From Ramlibacter humi (GTDB lineage Bacteria > Pseudomonadota > Gammaproteobacteria > Burkholderiales > Burkholderiaceae_C): a stretch of DNA of 64,000 nucleotides. The position numbers and the translations under genes are program-made. The notes under the pieces were generated by a model. That model was given only the letters and a program-made list of their open reading frames with translations, was not told the origin of the DNA and ran no database searches. Location: NCBI RefSeq assembly GCF_004681975.1, contig NZ_SMLK01000001.1, positions 1,426,001 through 1,490,000 of the forward strand. Direction: 5' to 3'. Below, piece by piece: positions 56,684 to 64,000 of this stretch (position 1 is the first letter of the stretch; each line of letters opens with the position of its first letter).

Positions 56684-57436
56684 ATGCGTACTGCATCCTT
56701 CGCGGGCCCGTACAAGGCGCCGCCCATGTCCTTGCTGGCCATGGAACCCCTGCGCGCGGTCTTCGACTTCGCCGCGGCCAAACTGGGCTCCCGCGCCGAA
56801 CCGGTGGGTGACGGCCACGCGGTCATCGTGTTCCCCGGCCTCGGCGGGGCCCCTTTCACCACCTCGCACCTGCGCGGCTTCCTGAAGGATTGCGGCTTCG
56901 ACGCGCATTGCTGGGGGCGCGGCATCAACACCGGGCCGGACGGCGACTTCGACGCCTGGCTGGCCGGCCTGGAAGCCGACGTGCGCGCGCACCACGAACG
57001 CAGCGGCCGCAAGGTCAGCCTCCTCGGCTGGAGCCTGGGCGGCATCTACGCGCGCGAGCTGGCCAAGCGCTGCCCCGGGTGCGTGCGCCAGGTGATCACG
57101 CTGGGCACGCCGTTCGCATCGATGCGCGGCGCCACGCATGCGGAGACGGTGTACCGCTTGCTGAACGGCGACACCTCGCAGCTGACGCCCGCGCTGGAGG
57201 CGCGCCTGCGCGAGTGCCCGCCGGTGCCCACCACTTCCGTCTACAGCCGCACCGACGGCGTGGTGTGCTGGCGCGGTTGCCTGGAAAAGCGAAGCGCCAC
57301 TTCCGAAAGCGTGGAAGTCGCGGCCAGCCACCTGGGCATGGTCACCCATCCGGAAGTGATGCGGGTGATCGTGAACCGGCTGGCGCAGCCGGAGGGAACG
57401 TGGAAGCGGTACCGGCGCCGCCGGCTGCCGCACTGA
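56684..57436 (+). CDS. Alpha/beta hydrolase (lipase/esterase-like)
   Basis: The 250-residue protein has HAVIVFPGLGGAPFTTSHLR as the oxyanion region and a nucleophile elbow GWSLGG with Ser117, then LGTPFASMRGATHAETVYRL and a late His in EVAASHLGMVTHPEV. It resembles the PGAP1/lipase-like hydrolases annotated as triacylglycerol lipases. No signal peptide is clear. An internal start at 56726 (MSLLAM) is possible. It follows the A-PCP-TE gene by 101 bases on the same strand and may process its product; that link is only positional. Confidence 0.83.
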   Translation: MRTASFAGPYKAPPMSLLAMEPLRAVFDFAAAKLGSRAEPVGDGHAVIVFPGLGGAPFTTSHLRGFLKDCGFDAHCWGRGINTGPDGDFDAWLAGLEADVRAHHERSGRKVSLLGWSLGGIYARELAKRCPGCVRQVITLGTPFASMRGATHAETVYRLLNGDTSQLTPALEARLRECPPVPTTSVYSRTDGVVCWRGCLEKRSATSESVEVAASHLGMVTHPEVMRVIVNRLAQPEGTWKRYRRRRLPH

Positions 57437-57439
57437 GGG

Positions 57440-57682
57440 CTATTCGGAAGCGGGCCGCTCGTCCTGCGGCTGGTGCCGCGCGCCGAAATGGTGGCGGCGA
57501 AGGTTGTCCATCGCGGCGGCGGCGCCCACGCCCCAGGTGCTGTCTTCCATCGGTGTTGCCGGCACGGCGTGGCCGGCGTCGGCCGGGGCTTCGTTCGCCA
57601 CCGGCGTTTCCGGATTGCCGCTGTCCTGCTGTTCCATCTTCTTTTGTCCGCCGTCCGCGCGAGATGCCGCGCTGGACTCCAT
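57440..57682 (-). CDS. Small uncharacterised acidic protein
   Basis: An 80-codon frame (or 65 codons from the inner ATG at 57637) with normal third-position bias: MEQQDSGNPETPVANEAPAD, then AGHAVPATPMEDSTWGVGAA and a basic end LRRHHFGARHQPQDERP. It is probably disordered. No domain is recognised. It converges on the hydrolase gene with 3 bases between stops. The coding call rests on codon usage and lack of another gene here. Confidence 0.5.
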   Translation of the reverse strand: MESSAASRADGGQKKMEQQDSGNPETPVANEAPADAGHAVPATPMEDSTWGVGAAAAMDNLRRHHFGARHQPQDERPASE

Positions 57683-57759
57683 CTTCGGCGAAGCGCGCCG
57701 ACTCGGCTGTCGGGCGCGCCGGATGCACCAAGTAGGACTTGCCGTACGTCAGCGCGCGG

Positions 57760-58584
57760 TCAGTCGCGCCAGTCCACCCAGCCCATCGAGGCGGTGACGA
57801 GCACGACGATGCCGAAGGCGATGCGGTACCAGGCGAAAGGCGTGAAGCTGTGCGAGGAGATGTAGCGCAGAAGCCACCGCACGCAGGCCCAGGCGCTCAG
57901 GAACGAGAACACCAGCCCGACCATGAAGAGAGGCAGGTCCTGCATCGACAGCAGCGCCCGCTCCTTGTAGAGGCTGTACACGCCCGCACCGATGAGCGTG
58001 GGGATGGCCAGGTAGAACGAGAAGTCGGTCGCCGCCTTGCGCGACAGGCCGAGCAGCATGCCGCCGATGATGGTGGCGCCGCTGCGGCTGGTGCCGGGGA
58101 TCATCGCCAGGCACTGCACCAGGCCGACTTTCAGCGCGTCCATCGGCGACATCTGGTCCACGTCGTGGATGCGCACCGCCGCGTGCTGGCGGCGCTCGGC
58201 CCAGAGGATGACGAAGCCGCCCAGGATGAACGTGGTGGCCACCACCCACGGCGTGAACAGGTGCGCCTTGATGTACTTGCCGAAGAGCAGGCCCAGCACC
58301 ACCGCGGGCAGGAAGGCGACGAGGACGTTGGTGGCGAAGCGCTGCGCCTGGCGCTGCGACGGCAGCTGCACCAGCGTGGCGCGGATCTTCTGCCAGTAGA
58401 CGATGATGACCGCGAGGATGGCGCCGGTCTGGATGGCGATGTCGAAGACCTTGGCCTTCTCGTCGTCGAAGCCGAGCAGCGCGCCCGCCAGGATCAGGTG
58501 GCCGGTGCTGGAGATCGGCAGGAACTCGGTGAGCCCCTCCACCACCCCCATGACCGCGGCCTTGGCCAGCAGGACGATATCCAC
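57760..58584 (-). CDS. uppP: Undecaprenyl-diphosphatase (BacA/UppP)
   Basis: The 274-residue membrane protein has about eight helices. Both catalytic motifs are present: [20 protein letters not shown] near the N-terminus (E-x-x-x-E and the PISSTGH loop) and [20 protein letters not shown] in the middle. It dephosphorylates undecaprenyl pyrophosphate to recycle the lipid carrier of peptidoglycan and gives bacitracin resistance when overproduced. Normal length. It follows the HSL-type hydrolase on the same strand, separated by a hairpin. Confidence 0.95.
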   Translation of the reverse strand: MDIVLLAKAAVMGVVEGLTEFLPISSTGHLILAGALLGFDDEKAKVFDIAIQTGAILAVIIVYWQKIRATLVQLPSQRQAQRFATNVLVAFLPAVVLGLLFGKYIKAHLFTPWVVATTFILGGFVILWAERRQHAAVRIHDVDQMSPMDALKVGLVQCLAMIPGTSRSGATIIGGMLLGLSRKAATDFSFYLAIPTLIGAGVYSLYKERALLSMQDLPLFMVGLVFSFLSAWACVRWLLRYISSHSFTPFAWYRIAFGIVVLVTASMGWVDWRD

Positions 58585-58639
58585 GCGCGCTCCTCAGTAG
58601 AAAGACGCCGGATTATCGGCTGGCCCAGCCGCACGGAAC

Positions 58640-58672
58640 CTGACATGGCCCGGTCGGGCCTGCAGATGTCAG
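58640..58672 (-). terminator. Nested hairpin at the end of the HSL-type hydrolase gene
   Basis: CTGACAT (58640-58646) pairs with ATGTCAG (58666-58672) and GGCCCG (58647-58652) with CGGGCC (58655-58660). The outer arm includes the hydrolase stop codon. No T-run follows on the minus strand, so it is a possible but unproven terminator or mRNA-stabilising structure. Confidence 0.4.
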
Positions 58673-59592
58673 GCCAGCGCCAGCCGCAGCTGCGAAGCGC
58701 ACAGCTGCACGGCCGTGTTCGCCTCGTCGATCACCTTGCCCATGGTGATGAAGCCGTGGATCTGGCGGTCGAAGTTCACCAGCGAGGCTCGGCTGCCGGC
58801 TTCGCTGAGCTTCTGCGCATACGCCACGCCCTCGTCGTGCAGCGGGTCGTAGCCGGCCACCAGCACGAAGGCGGGCGGCAGGTTGCGGTGGTCCGTGTGC
58901 AGCAGCGGTGAGGCGCGCCAGTCCAGGTAGTGCTTCCGGTCGTCGATGTAGTGGCTGATGAAGTAATCCATGGTGGCCTTCTCCAGCAGGTAGCCCTGGC
59001 CGTTGGCCTGGTGCGAAGGCCAGCCGCGGCGCTGGTCGGTGGCCGGGTAGATGAGCAGCTGGAACGCCAGTTTGGGCCCGCCTTCGCGGAAAGCCAGCGC
59101 GGTCACCGCGGCCAGGTTGCCGCCCGCGCTGTCGCCGCCCACGGCCATGCGCTTCGCATCCAGCTTGAGTCCGGCCGCGTTGTCATGCACCCAGCGCGCG
59201 GCGGCGAGTGCATCGTCCACTGCCGCGGGGTAGCGGTGCTCCGGACCCATCCGGTAGTCCACGGCCACCACCGCGCATCCCGAGCCGTTGGCCAGCTGGC
59301 GGCACAGCGTGTCGTGCGTGTCCAGGTCGCCGATCACCCAGCCGCCGCCGTGGTAATACACCAGCACCGGCAACACATCCGCAGCCGCGCTGCCGGCCGG
59401 CCGGTAGTAGCGCAGCGGGATGTCGCCAGCCTTCAGCTCGCTCACCTGCGTCACTTCGGGCGGCTCGGGCTGCGTGACGGCGCGGCGCACCCGGTAGAAC
59501 TCGCGCGCTTCCCTGGGCGACAGCGTGTGCGTGGGCGGGATGCCCTTCTCCTCGATCAGGCGCAGCAGCGCCTGGGCCTGGGGGTGCAGCAT
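58669..59592 (-). CDS. Alpha/beta hydrolase, hormone-sensitive lipase (HSL) family
   Basis: The start is ATG 59592 (MLHPQAQALLRLIEEKGIPP), with AAAGGAGT upstream; 307 residues. The HSL family motif HGGGW (VYYHGGGWVIGDLDTHDTLC) forms the oxyanion hole, the nucleophile is in GGDSAGGNLA, Asp is in YDPLHDEG and His in RQIHGFITMG. These cytoplasmic esterases hydrolyse short acyl esters. Longer upstream reading is not supported. Substrate unknown; uppP downstream seems unrelated. Confidence 0.93.
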   Translation of the reverse strand: MLHPQAQALLRLIEEKGIPPTHTLSPREAREFYRVRRAVTQPEPPEVTQVSELKAGDIPLRYYRPAGSAAADVLPVLVYYHGGGWVIGDLDTHDTLCRQLANGSGCAVVAVDYRMGPEHRYPAAVDDALAAARWVHDNAAGLKLDAKRMAVGGDSAGGNLAAVTALAFREGGPKLAFQLLIYPATDQRRGWPSHQANGQGYLLEKATMDYFISHYIDDRKHYLDWRASPLLHTDHRNLPPAFVLVAGYDPLHDEGVAYAQKLSEAGSRASLVNFDRQIHGFITMGKVIDEANTAVQLCASQLRLALA

Positions 59593-59793
59593 GGGGACTC
59601 CTTTGCGGCCGCCATGGTGCCGCACGCACCAAGACCGGGCCGAGCGGGCTATCCCTGACGGCTTCAGCGGCGCGCATTTCACCCCGCCCGCCCGCATTTC
59701 GCTCCCCGTTTCCCGCGTTTCGTCCCATGCCGCTCGCCCCGCGCGGGGGCCGGCGGCAAAGTCCGCCCCATCGAAAGCAGAACGAGGTACGCC

Positions 59794-60204
59794 ATGCAGC
59801 TCACACCCGTCATCGCCGTCCACATGACCGCCGCCATCGCGGCCATCGTCACCGGTCCCGTCGCCCTGTGGGCGCGCCGCGGCCGCCAGCAGCACCCGAA
59901 GCTGCACCGCGCCTTCGGCTACGCCTGGGTCACGCTGATGCTCATCACGGCCGTCTCGGCCCTGTTCATCCGCGACTTCCACATGCCCAACCTGGCCGGC
60001 TACACGCCCATCCACCTGCTGGTGCCGGTCACGCTCATCGGCCTGTTCGGCGCGTTCTACGCGCTGGCCCGCGGAAACATCGCCGTCCACCGCAGCGTGA
60101 TGCAGAAGCTCTACATCGGCGCGTGCCTGGTCGCCGGCGTTTTCACGCTGCTGCCCGGCCGCTACCTCGGCCATCTGCTGTGGAGCAGCGCCGGCCTGAT
60201 CTGA
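59794..60204 (+). CDS. DUF2306-type small membrane protein
   Basis: The 136-residue protein has four transmembrane helices; VIAVHMTAAIAAIVTGPVAL, LHRAFGYAWVTLMLITAVSA and GNIAVHRSVMQKLYIGACLV place conserved His residues at helix ends, the DUF2306 pattern, which may bind heme or metal (inference). An AACGAGG stretch precedes the ATG. It opens a same-strand run that ends in a LytS/LytT system, with 35 bases to the next gene. Function unknown. Confidence 0.85.
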   Translation: MQLTPVIAVHMTAAIAAIVTGPVALWARRGRQQHPKLHRAFGYAWVTLMLITAVSALFIRDFHMPNLAGYTPIHLLVPVTLIGLFGAFYALARGNIAVHRSVMQKLYIGACLVAGVFTLLPGRYLGHLLWSSAGLI

Positions 60205-60239
60205 ATCCCGTCCCCCACCGTTCACCCAAGGAGATCGCC

Positions 60240-60791
60240 ATGCTCATCCAGCTCGTCACCCAGCATCCCGAAGCCCTTCCCCGGATCCTGCAAAGCACCC
60301 CGACGTGGGTGTGGGGCCTGTTCGCCGGCCTGCTCGCGCTCGGCTTCAGCCAGGTCCGCGGCCGCACCATGTCGCTGCTGCGCGTCTCGCTCGTGCCTTT
60401 CGTGATGGCAGGCTTCGGCGCCTGGGGCATGTTCAGCGCGTTCGGCAACGCGCCCCACGGCGCGATGGTCGTCGGGCTGTGGATCGCCACGGCCGCGATC
60501 GTCGCCGCCGTGGTCGGCATGGGCCGCTCCCACGCCACCTACGACGCCGCCACCCGCAGCTACGCCGTGCCCGGCAGCTTCATGCCCTTGCTGATGATCG
60601 CCGGCATCTTCCTGGTGAAGTGGTCGGTCGGCGTGGAACTCGCGCTGCAGCCGCCGATTGCGCAGGACACCAGCTTCGGCCTCGCCATCGCGCTGGTCTA
60701 CGGCGTGTTCAACGGCCTGTTCGCCGGCCGCGCCGCGCGCCTGTGGCGCCTGGCTTTCAACGCCCCGGTGCCGGCCCGCGCCGCCGCCTGA
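60240..60791 (+). CDS. Uncharacterised membrane protein (DUF6622-like)
   Basis: The start is ATG 60240 (MLIQLVTQHPEALPRILQST), preceded by AAGGAG; 183 residues with about five hydrophobic segments (TWVWGLFAGLLALGFSQVRG, VVGLWIATAAIVAAVVGMGR, FMPLLMIAGIFLVKWSVGVE). I associate the TPTWVWGLFA-type N-terminus with DUF6622, found in Comamonadaceae, but cannot confirm this. No catalytic motif. It lies between the DUF2306 and 2TM genes in the membrane-protein run. Confidence 0.8.
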   Translation: MLIQLVTQHPEALPRILQSTPTWVWGLFAGLLALGFSQVRGRTMSLLRVSLVPFVMAGFGAWGMFSAFGNAPHGAMVVGLWIATAAIVAAVVGMGRSHATYDAATRSYAVPGSFMPLLMIAGIFLVKWSVGVELALQPPIAQDTSFGLAIALVYGVFNGLFAGRAARLWRLAFNAPVPARAAA

Positions 60792-60828
60792 TCCCCTTCC
60801 ACCCGCACTGAAAACCTGGGAGCTCGTC

Positions 60829-61110
60829 ATGAACGATTCGCAAGACCTCGAACGCACTGCCCGCCGCCGCGCCGGCGCCAAGCTGGGCTGGCTCGTGCAC
60901 GCGATGGTGTACGTCTGCGTCAACCTGCTGCTGGCCGGCATCGCTTTCGCCGCCGGCCGCGGCTGGGCCATCTACCCGGCACTGGGCTGGGGCCTGGGCC
61001 TGCTGGTGCACGGCTTCGTGGTGTTCATCGTCACCGGCGGCGGCGGCGTGTACGCCCAGCTGGTGGACCATGAACGCAGCCGCCTGCAACTGCAGCGCGA
61101 CCCGTGGTGA
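60829..61110 (+). CDS. 2TM-domain protein (paralogue 1)
   Basis: The start is ATG 60829 (MNDSQDLERTARRRAGAKLG); 93 residues. After a short charged N-terminus come two transmembrane helices (WLVHAMVYVCVNLLLAGIAF and ALGWGLGLLVHGFVVFIVTG) and a basic tail. This is the 2TM domain (PF13239 type), often found beside or fused to histidine kinases. A very similar gene is at 62163-62459, on the other side of the hydrolase. Role unknown, possibly a membrane partner of the LytS-type kinase. Confidence 0.85.
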   Translation: MNDSQDLERTARRRAGAKLGWLVHAMVYVCVNLLLAGIAFAAGRGWAIYPALGWGLGLLVHGFVVFIVTGGGGVYAQLVDHERSRLQLQRDPW

Positions 61111-61115
61111 GCCCC

Positions 61116-62153
61116 ATGAAGCGCTACTTCATCGCCACCATCCTGGCCGCCGCGGCGGCCTTCGCGCAGGCCGGCATGGGCGTCATGCAGCTCCCGGGGC
61201 AGGCGGGCGACGGACCGGTGACGGTCTTCTATCCCACCGCCGCACCGGACGAGGAGACGCAGCGCGGCCCCTTCACGCTGAAGCTGGCGCCGCCGCAATC
61301 GCCGCTGCAGAAGGGCAACGGCCGCCTGGTGGTCATCTCGCACGGCTCCGGCGGCAATGCGTGGGTGCACTCCGACCTGGCGCATGCGCTGGTGGACGCG
61401 GGCTACGTCGTCGCGATGCCGCAGCACCGCGGCGACAACGCCAGCGACCCGTCCCACCCCGGACCGCAAAGCTGGAAGATCCGTCCGCTGGAAGTCTCGC
61501 GCGCCATCGACGCCGTCGCCGCCGACGCGCGCCTGGCGCCCCTGCTCTCGCTGGACAAGGTGGGCATGTACGGCATGTCGGCGGGCGGCCACACCGCGCT
61601 GTCGCTCGCCGGCGGCCGCTCCTCGCCGGCGGCGTTCGCCGCGCACTGCGAGCAGGACATCGCCGACGACTTCCCGGCCTGCGTCGGCTTGCTCACCCGC
61701 CGCACCGGCAGCTGGTTCGACAACGTGAAGATCTTCTTCGCCAAGGCGGTCATCCACTCGCGCTTCGCCGGCGACACCGAGGGCGCCACGCACACCGACC
61801 CGCGCATCGCCGCCATCGTGGCGGGCGTGCCCTTCGCGGCGGACTTCGATCCGCCATCGCTGGCCAACCCGCCAGTGCCGCTGGGCCTGGTCACCGCCGC
61901 GAAAGACGCGTGGCTGCCGCCGCGTTTCCACAGCGACCGCATCCTCGCCGCCTGCCAACCGCGCTGCGAGCTGGTGGCCGCGTTGCCCGATGGCGGCCAT
62001 GGCGCCCTGCTGTCGCCCCCGCCGCCCGCTCGCGTGCTGTCGGAGAAGGAGCTCGCGCTGCTGGGCGACCCGCCCGGCTTCGACCGCGGCGCCACGGTTC
62101 CCGCCGTGGACCGCGCCATCGTTTCGTTCTTCCAGCGCCGCCTGGCCCCCTAG
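61116..62153 (+). CDS. Secreted alpha/beta hydrolase (dienelactone-hydrolase/PAF-acetylhydrolase-like)
   Basis: I take ATG 61116 (MKRYFIATILAAAAAFAQAG) as start because it begins a clear signal peptide; a GTG 4 codons upstream is possible. 345 residues. VISHGSGGNAWVHSDLAHAL is the oxyanion region, YGMSAGGHTALSLAGGR holds the nucleophile Ser, and DGGHGALLSPPPP the catalytic His. It should act in the periplasm or outside. It sits between the two 2TM genes in the membrane-protein/two-component run. Substrate unknown. Confidence 0.86.
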   Translation: MKRYFIATILAAAAAFAQAGMGVMQLPGQAGDGPVTVFYPTAAPDEETQRGPFTLKLAPPQSPLQKGNGRLVVISHGSGGNAWVHSDLAHALVDAGYVVAMPQHRGDNASDPSHPGPQSWKIRPLEVSRAIDAVAADARLAPLLSLDKVGMYGMSAGGHTALSLAGGRSSPAAFAAHCEQDIADDFPACVGLLTRRTGSWFDNVKIFFAKAVIHSRFAGDTEGATHTDPRIAAIVAGVPFAADFDPPSLANPPVPLGLVTAAKDAWLPPRFHSDRILAACQPRCELVAALPDGGHGALLSPPPPARVLSEKELALLGDPPGFDRGATVPAVDRAIVSFFQRRLAP

Positions 62154-62162
62154 AATTTCGCG

Positions 62163-62459
62163 ATGCCCGCACTCTCTCCCGACGAAATCGACCGCCTGGC
62201 CCGCAAGCGCGCCGGCGCCAAGCTGGGCTGGTTCCTGCACGCGGCCGTGTACGTGGTGGTGAACCTCACGCTGCTGGCGATGTCGCGCTACGGCTGGGGC
62301 AACCGCCCGTGGTCCATCTTTCCGGTGCTCGGTTGGGGGCTGGGCCTCGCGCTGCACGGCCTGTCGGTGTTCGTCATCGGCCAGGGCAGCGCGCTGCGCG
62401 AACACCTGGTGCGCAAGGAGCGCGAGCGGCTCCAGCGCGAACACGGCGGCCCGCGATGA
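62163..62459 (+). CDS. 2TM-domain protein (paralogue 2)
   Basis: This 98-residue relative of the gene at 60829-61110 shares RAGAKLGW and the two-helix layout (FLHAAVYVVVNLTLLAMSRY, PVLGWGLGLALHGLSVFVIG) with a basic tail (LVRKERERLQREH). Its stop overlaps the start of the LytS-type kinase (ATGA), so it is translationally coupled to the sensor and probably works with it in the membrane. Confidence 0.88.
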   Translation: MPALSPDEIDRLARKRAGAKLGWFLHAAVYVVVNLTLLAMSRYGWGNRPWSIFPVLGWGLGLALHGLSVFVIGQGSALREHLVRKERERLQREHGGPR

Positions 62460-63502
62460 AGATCGACGGCCTGTCCAAGCTGCAGCACGCCCTGCAGGTG
62501 GCGGCCTTCACGCTGGCCATCGCCACCATCCAGTACGCCTTCGAACCCGAGCGCCCTTACGGGCCGCCGGTCGCGTACTCGGTGGCCATCGGCATGACCA
62601 CCTGGGCCGTCATCGACTTCGGGCGGCACCTCGTCCCTTCCGCGCGCGAAACGGGCTGGCCGCGGGGCTTCCAGGGCATCCTGCTGGTGGCCGTGGGCAT
62701 CGTGGCCGGCTGGTTCGCGGGCAACGCCATCGGCGACTTCGCGTGCCGCACGCTGGGCCTGTTCCCGCCGGGCACGCTGCCGCGCGATCCCGTGAAGGAC
62801 CTGCGCAACTCGGTGCTCATCACGCTGATGGCGGGCATCGCGGGCAGCTACTGGTTCTACAGCCGCTTCCGCAACGAGTACTTCGAGCGCCGCGCGGCCG
62901 AGGCGCAGCGGCACGCCGACGAAGCGCGCCTCAAGCTGCTGGAAACGCAGCTGGAACCGCACATGCTGTTCAACACGCTGGCCAACCTTCGCGCGCTGAT
63001 CGGCGTGGACCCTTCGCGCGCGCAGCTGATGCTCGATCACATGATCGCGTACCTGCGCGCCACGCTGTCCGCTTCGCGCGCCACCACGCACCCGCTGCAG
63101 GCGGAATTCGACCGCCTGCGCGACTACCTGGAACTGATGGCCATCCGCATGGGGCCGCGGCTGTCGTACGAGCTGCAATTGCCGCCGGAACTCGCGCAGG
63201 TCCCCGTGCCCACGCTGCTGCTGCAGCCGCTGGTGGAGAACGCCATCCAGCACGGGCTGGAACCGCAGGTGGGCGGCGGGCGGCTGACGATCTGCGCGAA
63301 ACGCGAAGACGGCGAGCTGGTGCTGTCGGTCGACGACACGGGCGTGGGGCCGGGCGGCACGACCCCGGGTTCGGGCTTCGGGCTCACGCAAGTGCGCGAG
63401 CGCCTGGCCACGCTGCATGGGGCCGCCGCTCGCCTGCAGCTGGCGGCCGCGCAGCCCAAGGGCACGCGCGCCACCATCCACATCCCCGCGAGGACCGCTT
63501 GA
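62456..63502 (+). CDS. Sensor histidine kinase, LytS/YehU type
   Basis: The start is ATG 62456 (MKIDGLSKLQHALQVAAFTL); 348 residues. Four transmembrane helices in about residues 15-135 form the sensor part. A His_kinase (PF06580-type) region follows with phosphoacceptor His169 in LETQLEPHMLFNTLANLRAL and then HATPase motifs LLQPLVENAIQHGLEPQVGG and SVDDTGVGPGGTTPGSGFGL. It overlaps the 2TM gene before it and the response-regulator gene after it (TTGA), so all three are coupled. Signal unknown. Confidence 0.94.
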   Translation: MKIDGLSKLQHALQVAAFTLAIATIQYAFEPERPYGPPVAYSVAIGMTTWAVIDFGRHLVPSARETGWPRGFQGILLVAVGIVAGWFAGNAIGDFACRTLGLFPPGTLPRDPVKDLRNSVLITLMAGIAGSYWFYSRFRNEYFERRAAEAQRHADEARLKLLETQLEPHMLFNTLANLRALIGVDPSRAQLMLDHMIAYLRATLSASRATTHPLQAEFDRLRDYLELMAIRMGPRLSYELQLPPELAQVPVPTLLLQPLVENAIQHGLEPQVGGGRLTICAKREDGELVLSVDDTGVGPGGTTPGSGFGLTQVRERLATLHGAAARLQLAAAQPKGTRATIHIPARTA

Positions 63503-64000
63503 ACCCCACCGCGCTGATCGCCGAGGACGAGCACCTGCTGGCGCAGGCGCTGCAGGCCGAGCTGCGCAAGGCCTGGCCCGAGCTGCAGGTGGTGGGCATC
63601 GCGGGCGACGGCGAGTCCGCCATCCGCGAAGCGCTGGAGCACCGGCCCGCCGTGCTGTTCTTCGACATCCGCATGCCGGGGCTCAGCGGGCTGGAAGCCG
63701 CCGCGCAACTGGCCGACGAGTGGCCTGATGACCAGCCCTTTCCCGCGCTGGTGTTCGTCACCGCGTACGACCAGTACGCGGTGGAGGCTTTCGAAGCGCA
63801 GGCGATGGACTACGTGCTCAAGCCCGTGCAGCCGGCGCGGCTGACCAAGACGGTGGCGAAGCTGAAGGAGGCGCTGGCGCAGCGCAATGGGGGCGGTGGT
63901 CTCGACACCGCGGTCGAACAGCTGCGCCATCTGCTGGCCGGCCAGCGTGGCAGCGCGGCGCCGCTGAAGGTCATCCAGGCCGGCGTGGGCAACACGCTGA
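63499..64000 (+). CDS. LytT/AlgR-type response regulator (truncated by window edge)
   Basis: Translation starts at TTG 63499 inside the kinase stop (TTGA) and is open to the window end, 167 codons. The receiver domain covers residues 1-122: acidic pair AEDE, phosphorylated Asp56 in FFDIRMPG, the Thr/Tyr switch in VFVTAYDQYAVEAF and Lys108 in YVLKPVQP. A Gly-rich linker and helix follow; the expected LytTR DNA-binding domain would lie beyond the edge. It is the partner of the adjacent LytS-type kinase. Confidence 0.9.
   Translation, partial: MNPTALIAEDEHLLAQALQAELRKAWPELQVVGIAGDGESAIREALEHRPAVLFFDIRMPGLSGLEAAAQLADEWPDDQPFPALVFVTAYDQYAVEAFEAQAMDYVLKPVQPARLTKTVAKLKEALAQRNGGGGLDTAVEQLRHLLAGQRGSAAPLKVIQAGVGNTL

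Noticed and set aside
53613-56696. Open frame of about 1027 codons on the minus strand opposite the A-PCP-TE gene
   Set aside because: It is rich in His, Arg, Gln and Val with no domain, as expected from the complement of a GC-rich gene; the plus-strand frame has all catalytic motifs.

Overview
The window is GC-rich (roughly two thirds G+C, strong G/C preference at third codon positions) and reads as chromosome from a betaproteobacterium of the order Burkholderiales, most likely family Comamonadaceae (Ramlibacter/Variovorax-like). The basis is the 14-gene nuo operon preceded by tpiA-secG-tRNA-Leu and followed by DUF2818-NUDIX-DUF1178, together with family-typical neighbours (ybiB-cobA, pmbA-darP-mog). 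The genus call is inference.

Layout. 1-4171 (minus): a tripartite drug efflux operon marR - outer-membrane factor - emrA - emrB, with emrB cut by the window edge; it is divergent from an MsbA-like ABC exporter (4265-6040). 6041-6554 holds a probable decayed gene and a large palindromic repeat. 6555-24837 (minus) is one long same-strand block: quinone oxidoreductase, tpiA, secG, tRNA-Leu(GAG), nuoA-N, then DUF2818, NUDIX and DUF1178. 24962-27715 is rpsO-pnp with a long RNA hairpin between the two genes. 27908-32113 contains an aminotransferase, an orphan branched-chain amino-acid-type binding protein, a small heat-shock protein and tsaD. 32158-36477 (plus) is a NIT-ANTAR nitrate-type antiterminator, ybiB, the siroheme methyltransferase cobA and a BaiN-type flavoprotein. 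36474-38231 (minus) is a hybrid histidine kinase, divergent from rpsU-yqeY. 39307-41948 is pmbA divergent from darP-mog. 41986-44417 is a WYL regulator divergent from NIPSNAP-LysE genes, with a perfect operator-like palindrome between them. 44422-44879 is a small toxin-antitoxin pair, followed by cysE, trmJ, suhB and an mscS-type channel.

The right part is more accessory. mutS is translationally coupled to an Anbu-type proteasome homologue (51715-52539). Then comes a small cluster of an alpha/beta hydrolase, a 1006-residue single-module protein (acetoacetyl-CoA-synthetase-like adenylation domain, carrier domain, thioesterase) and a second hydrolase. After uppP and an HSL-family hydrolase, the window ends in a tight plus-strand run of small membrane proteins (DUF2306, a 4-5 TM protein, two paralogous 2TM proteins), a secreted hydrolase and a LytS/LytT-type two-component system truncated at the edge.

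The most interesting items are the mini-assembly-line A-PCP-TE cluster, the mutS-coupled Anbu gene away from its usual partners, the membrane-protein/LytS-LytT operon, a MarR palindrome inside the spacer of a near-consensus promoter giving an almost leaderless mRNA, and at least four families of intergenic palindromic repeats.
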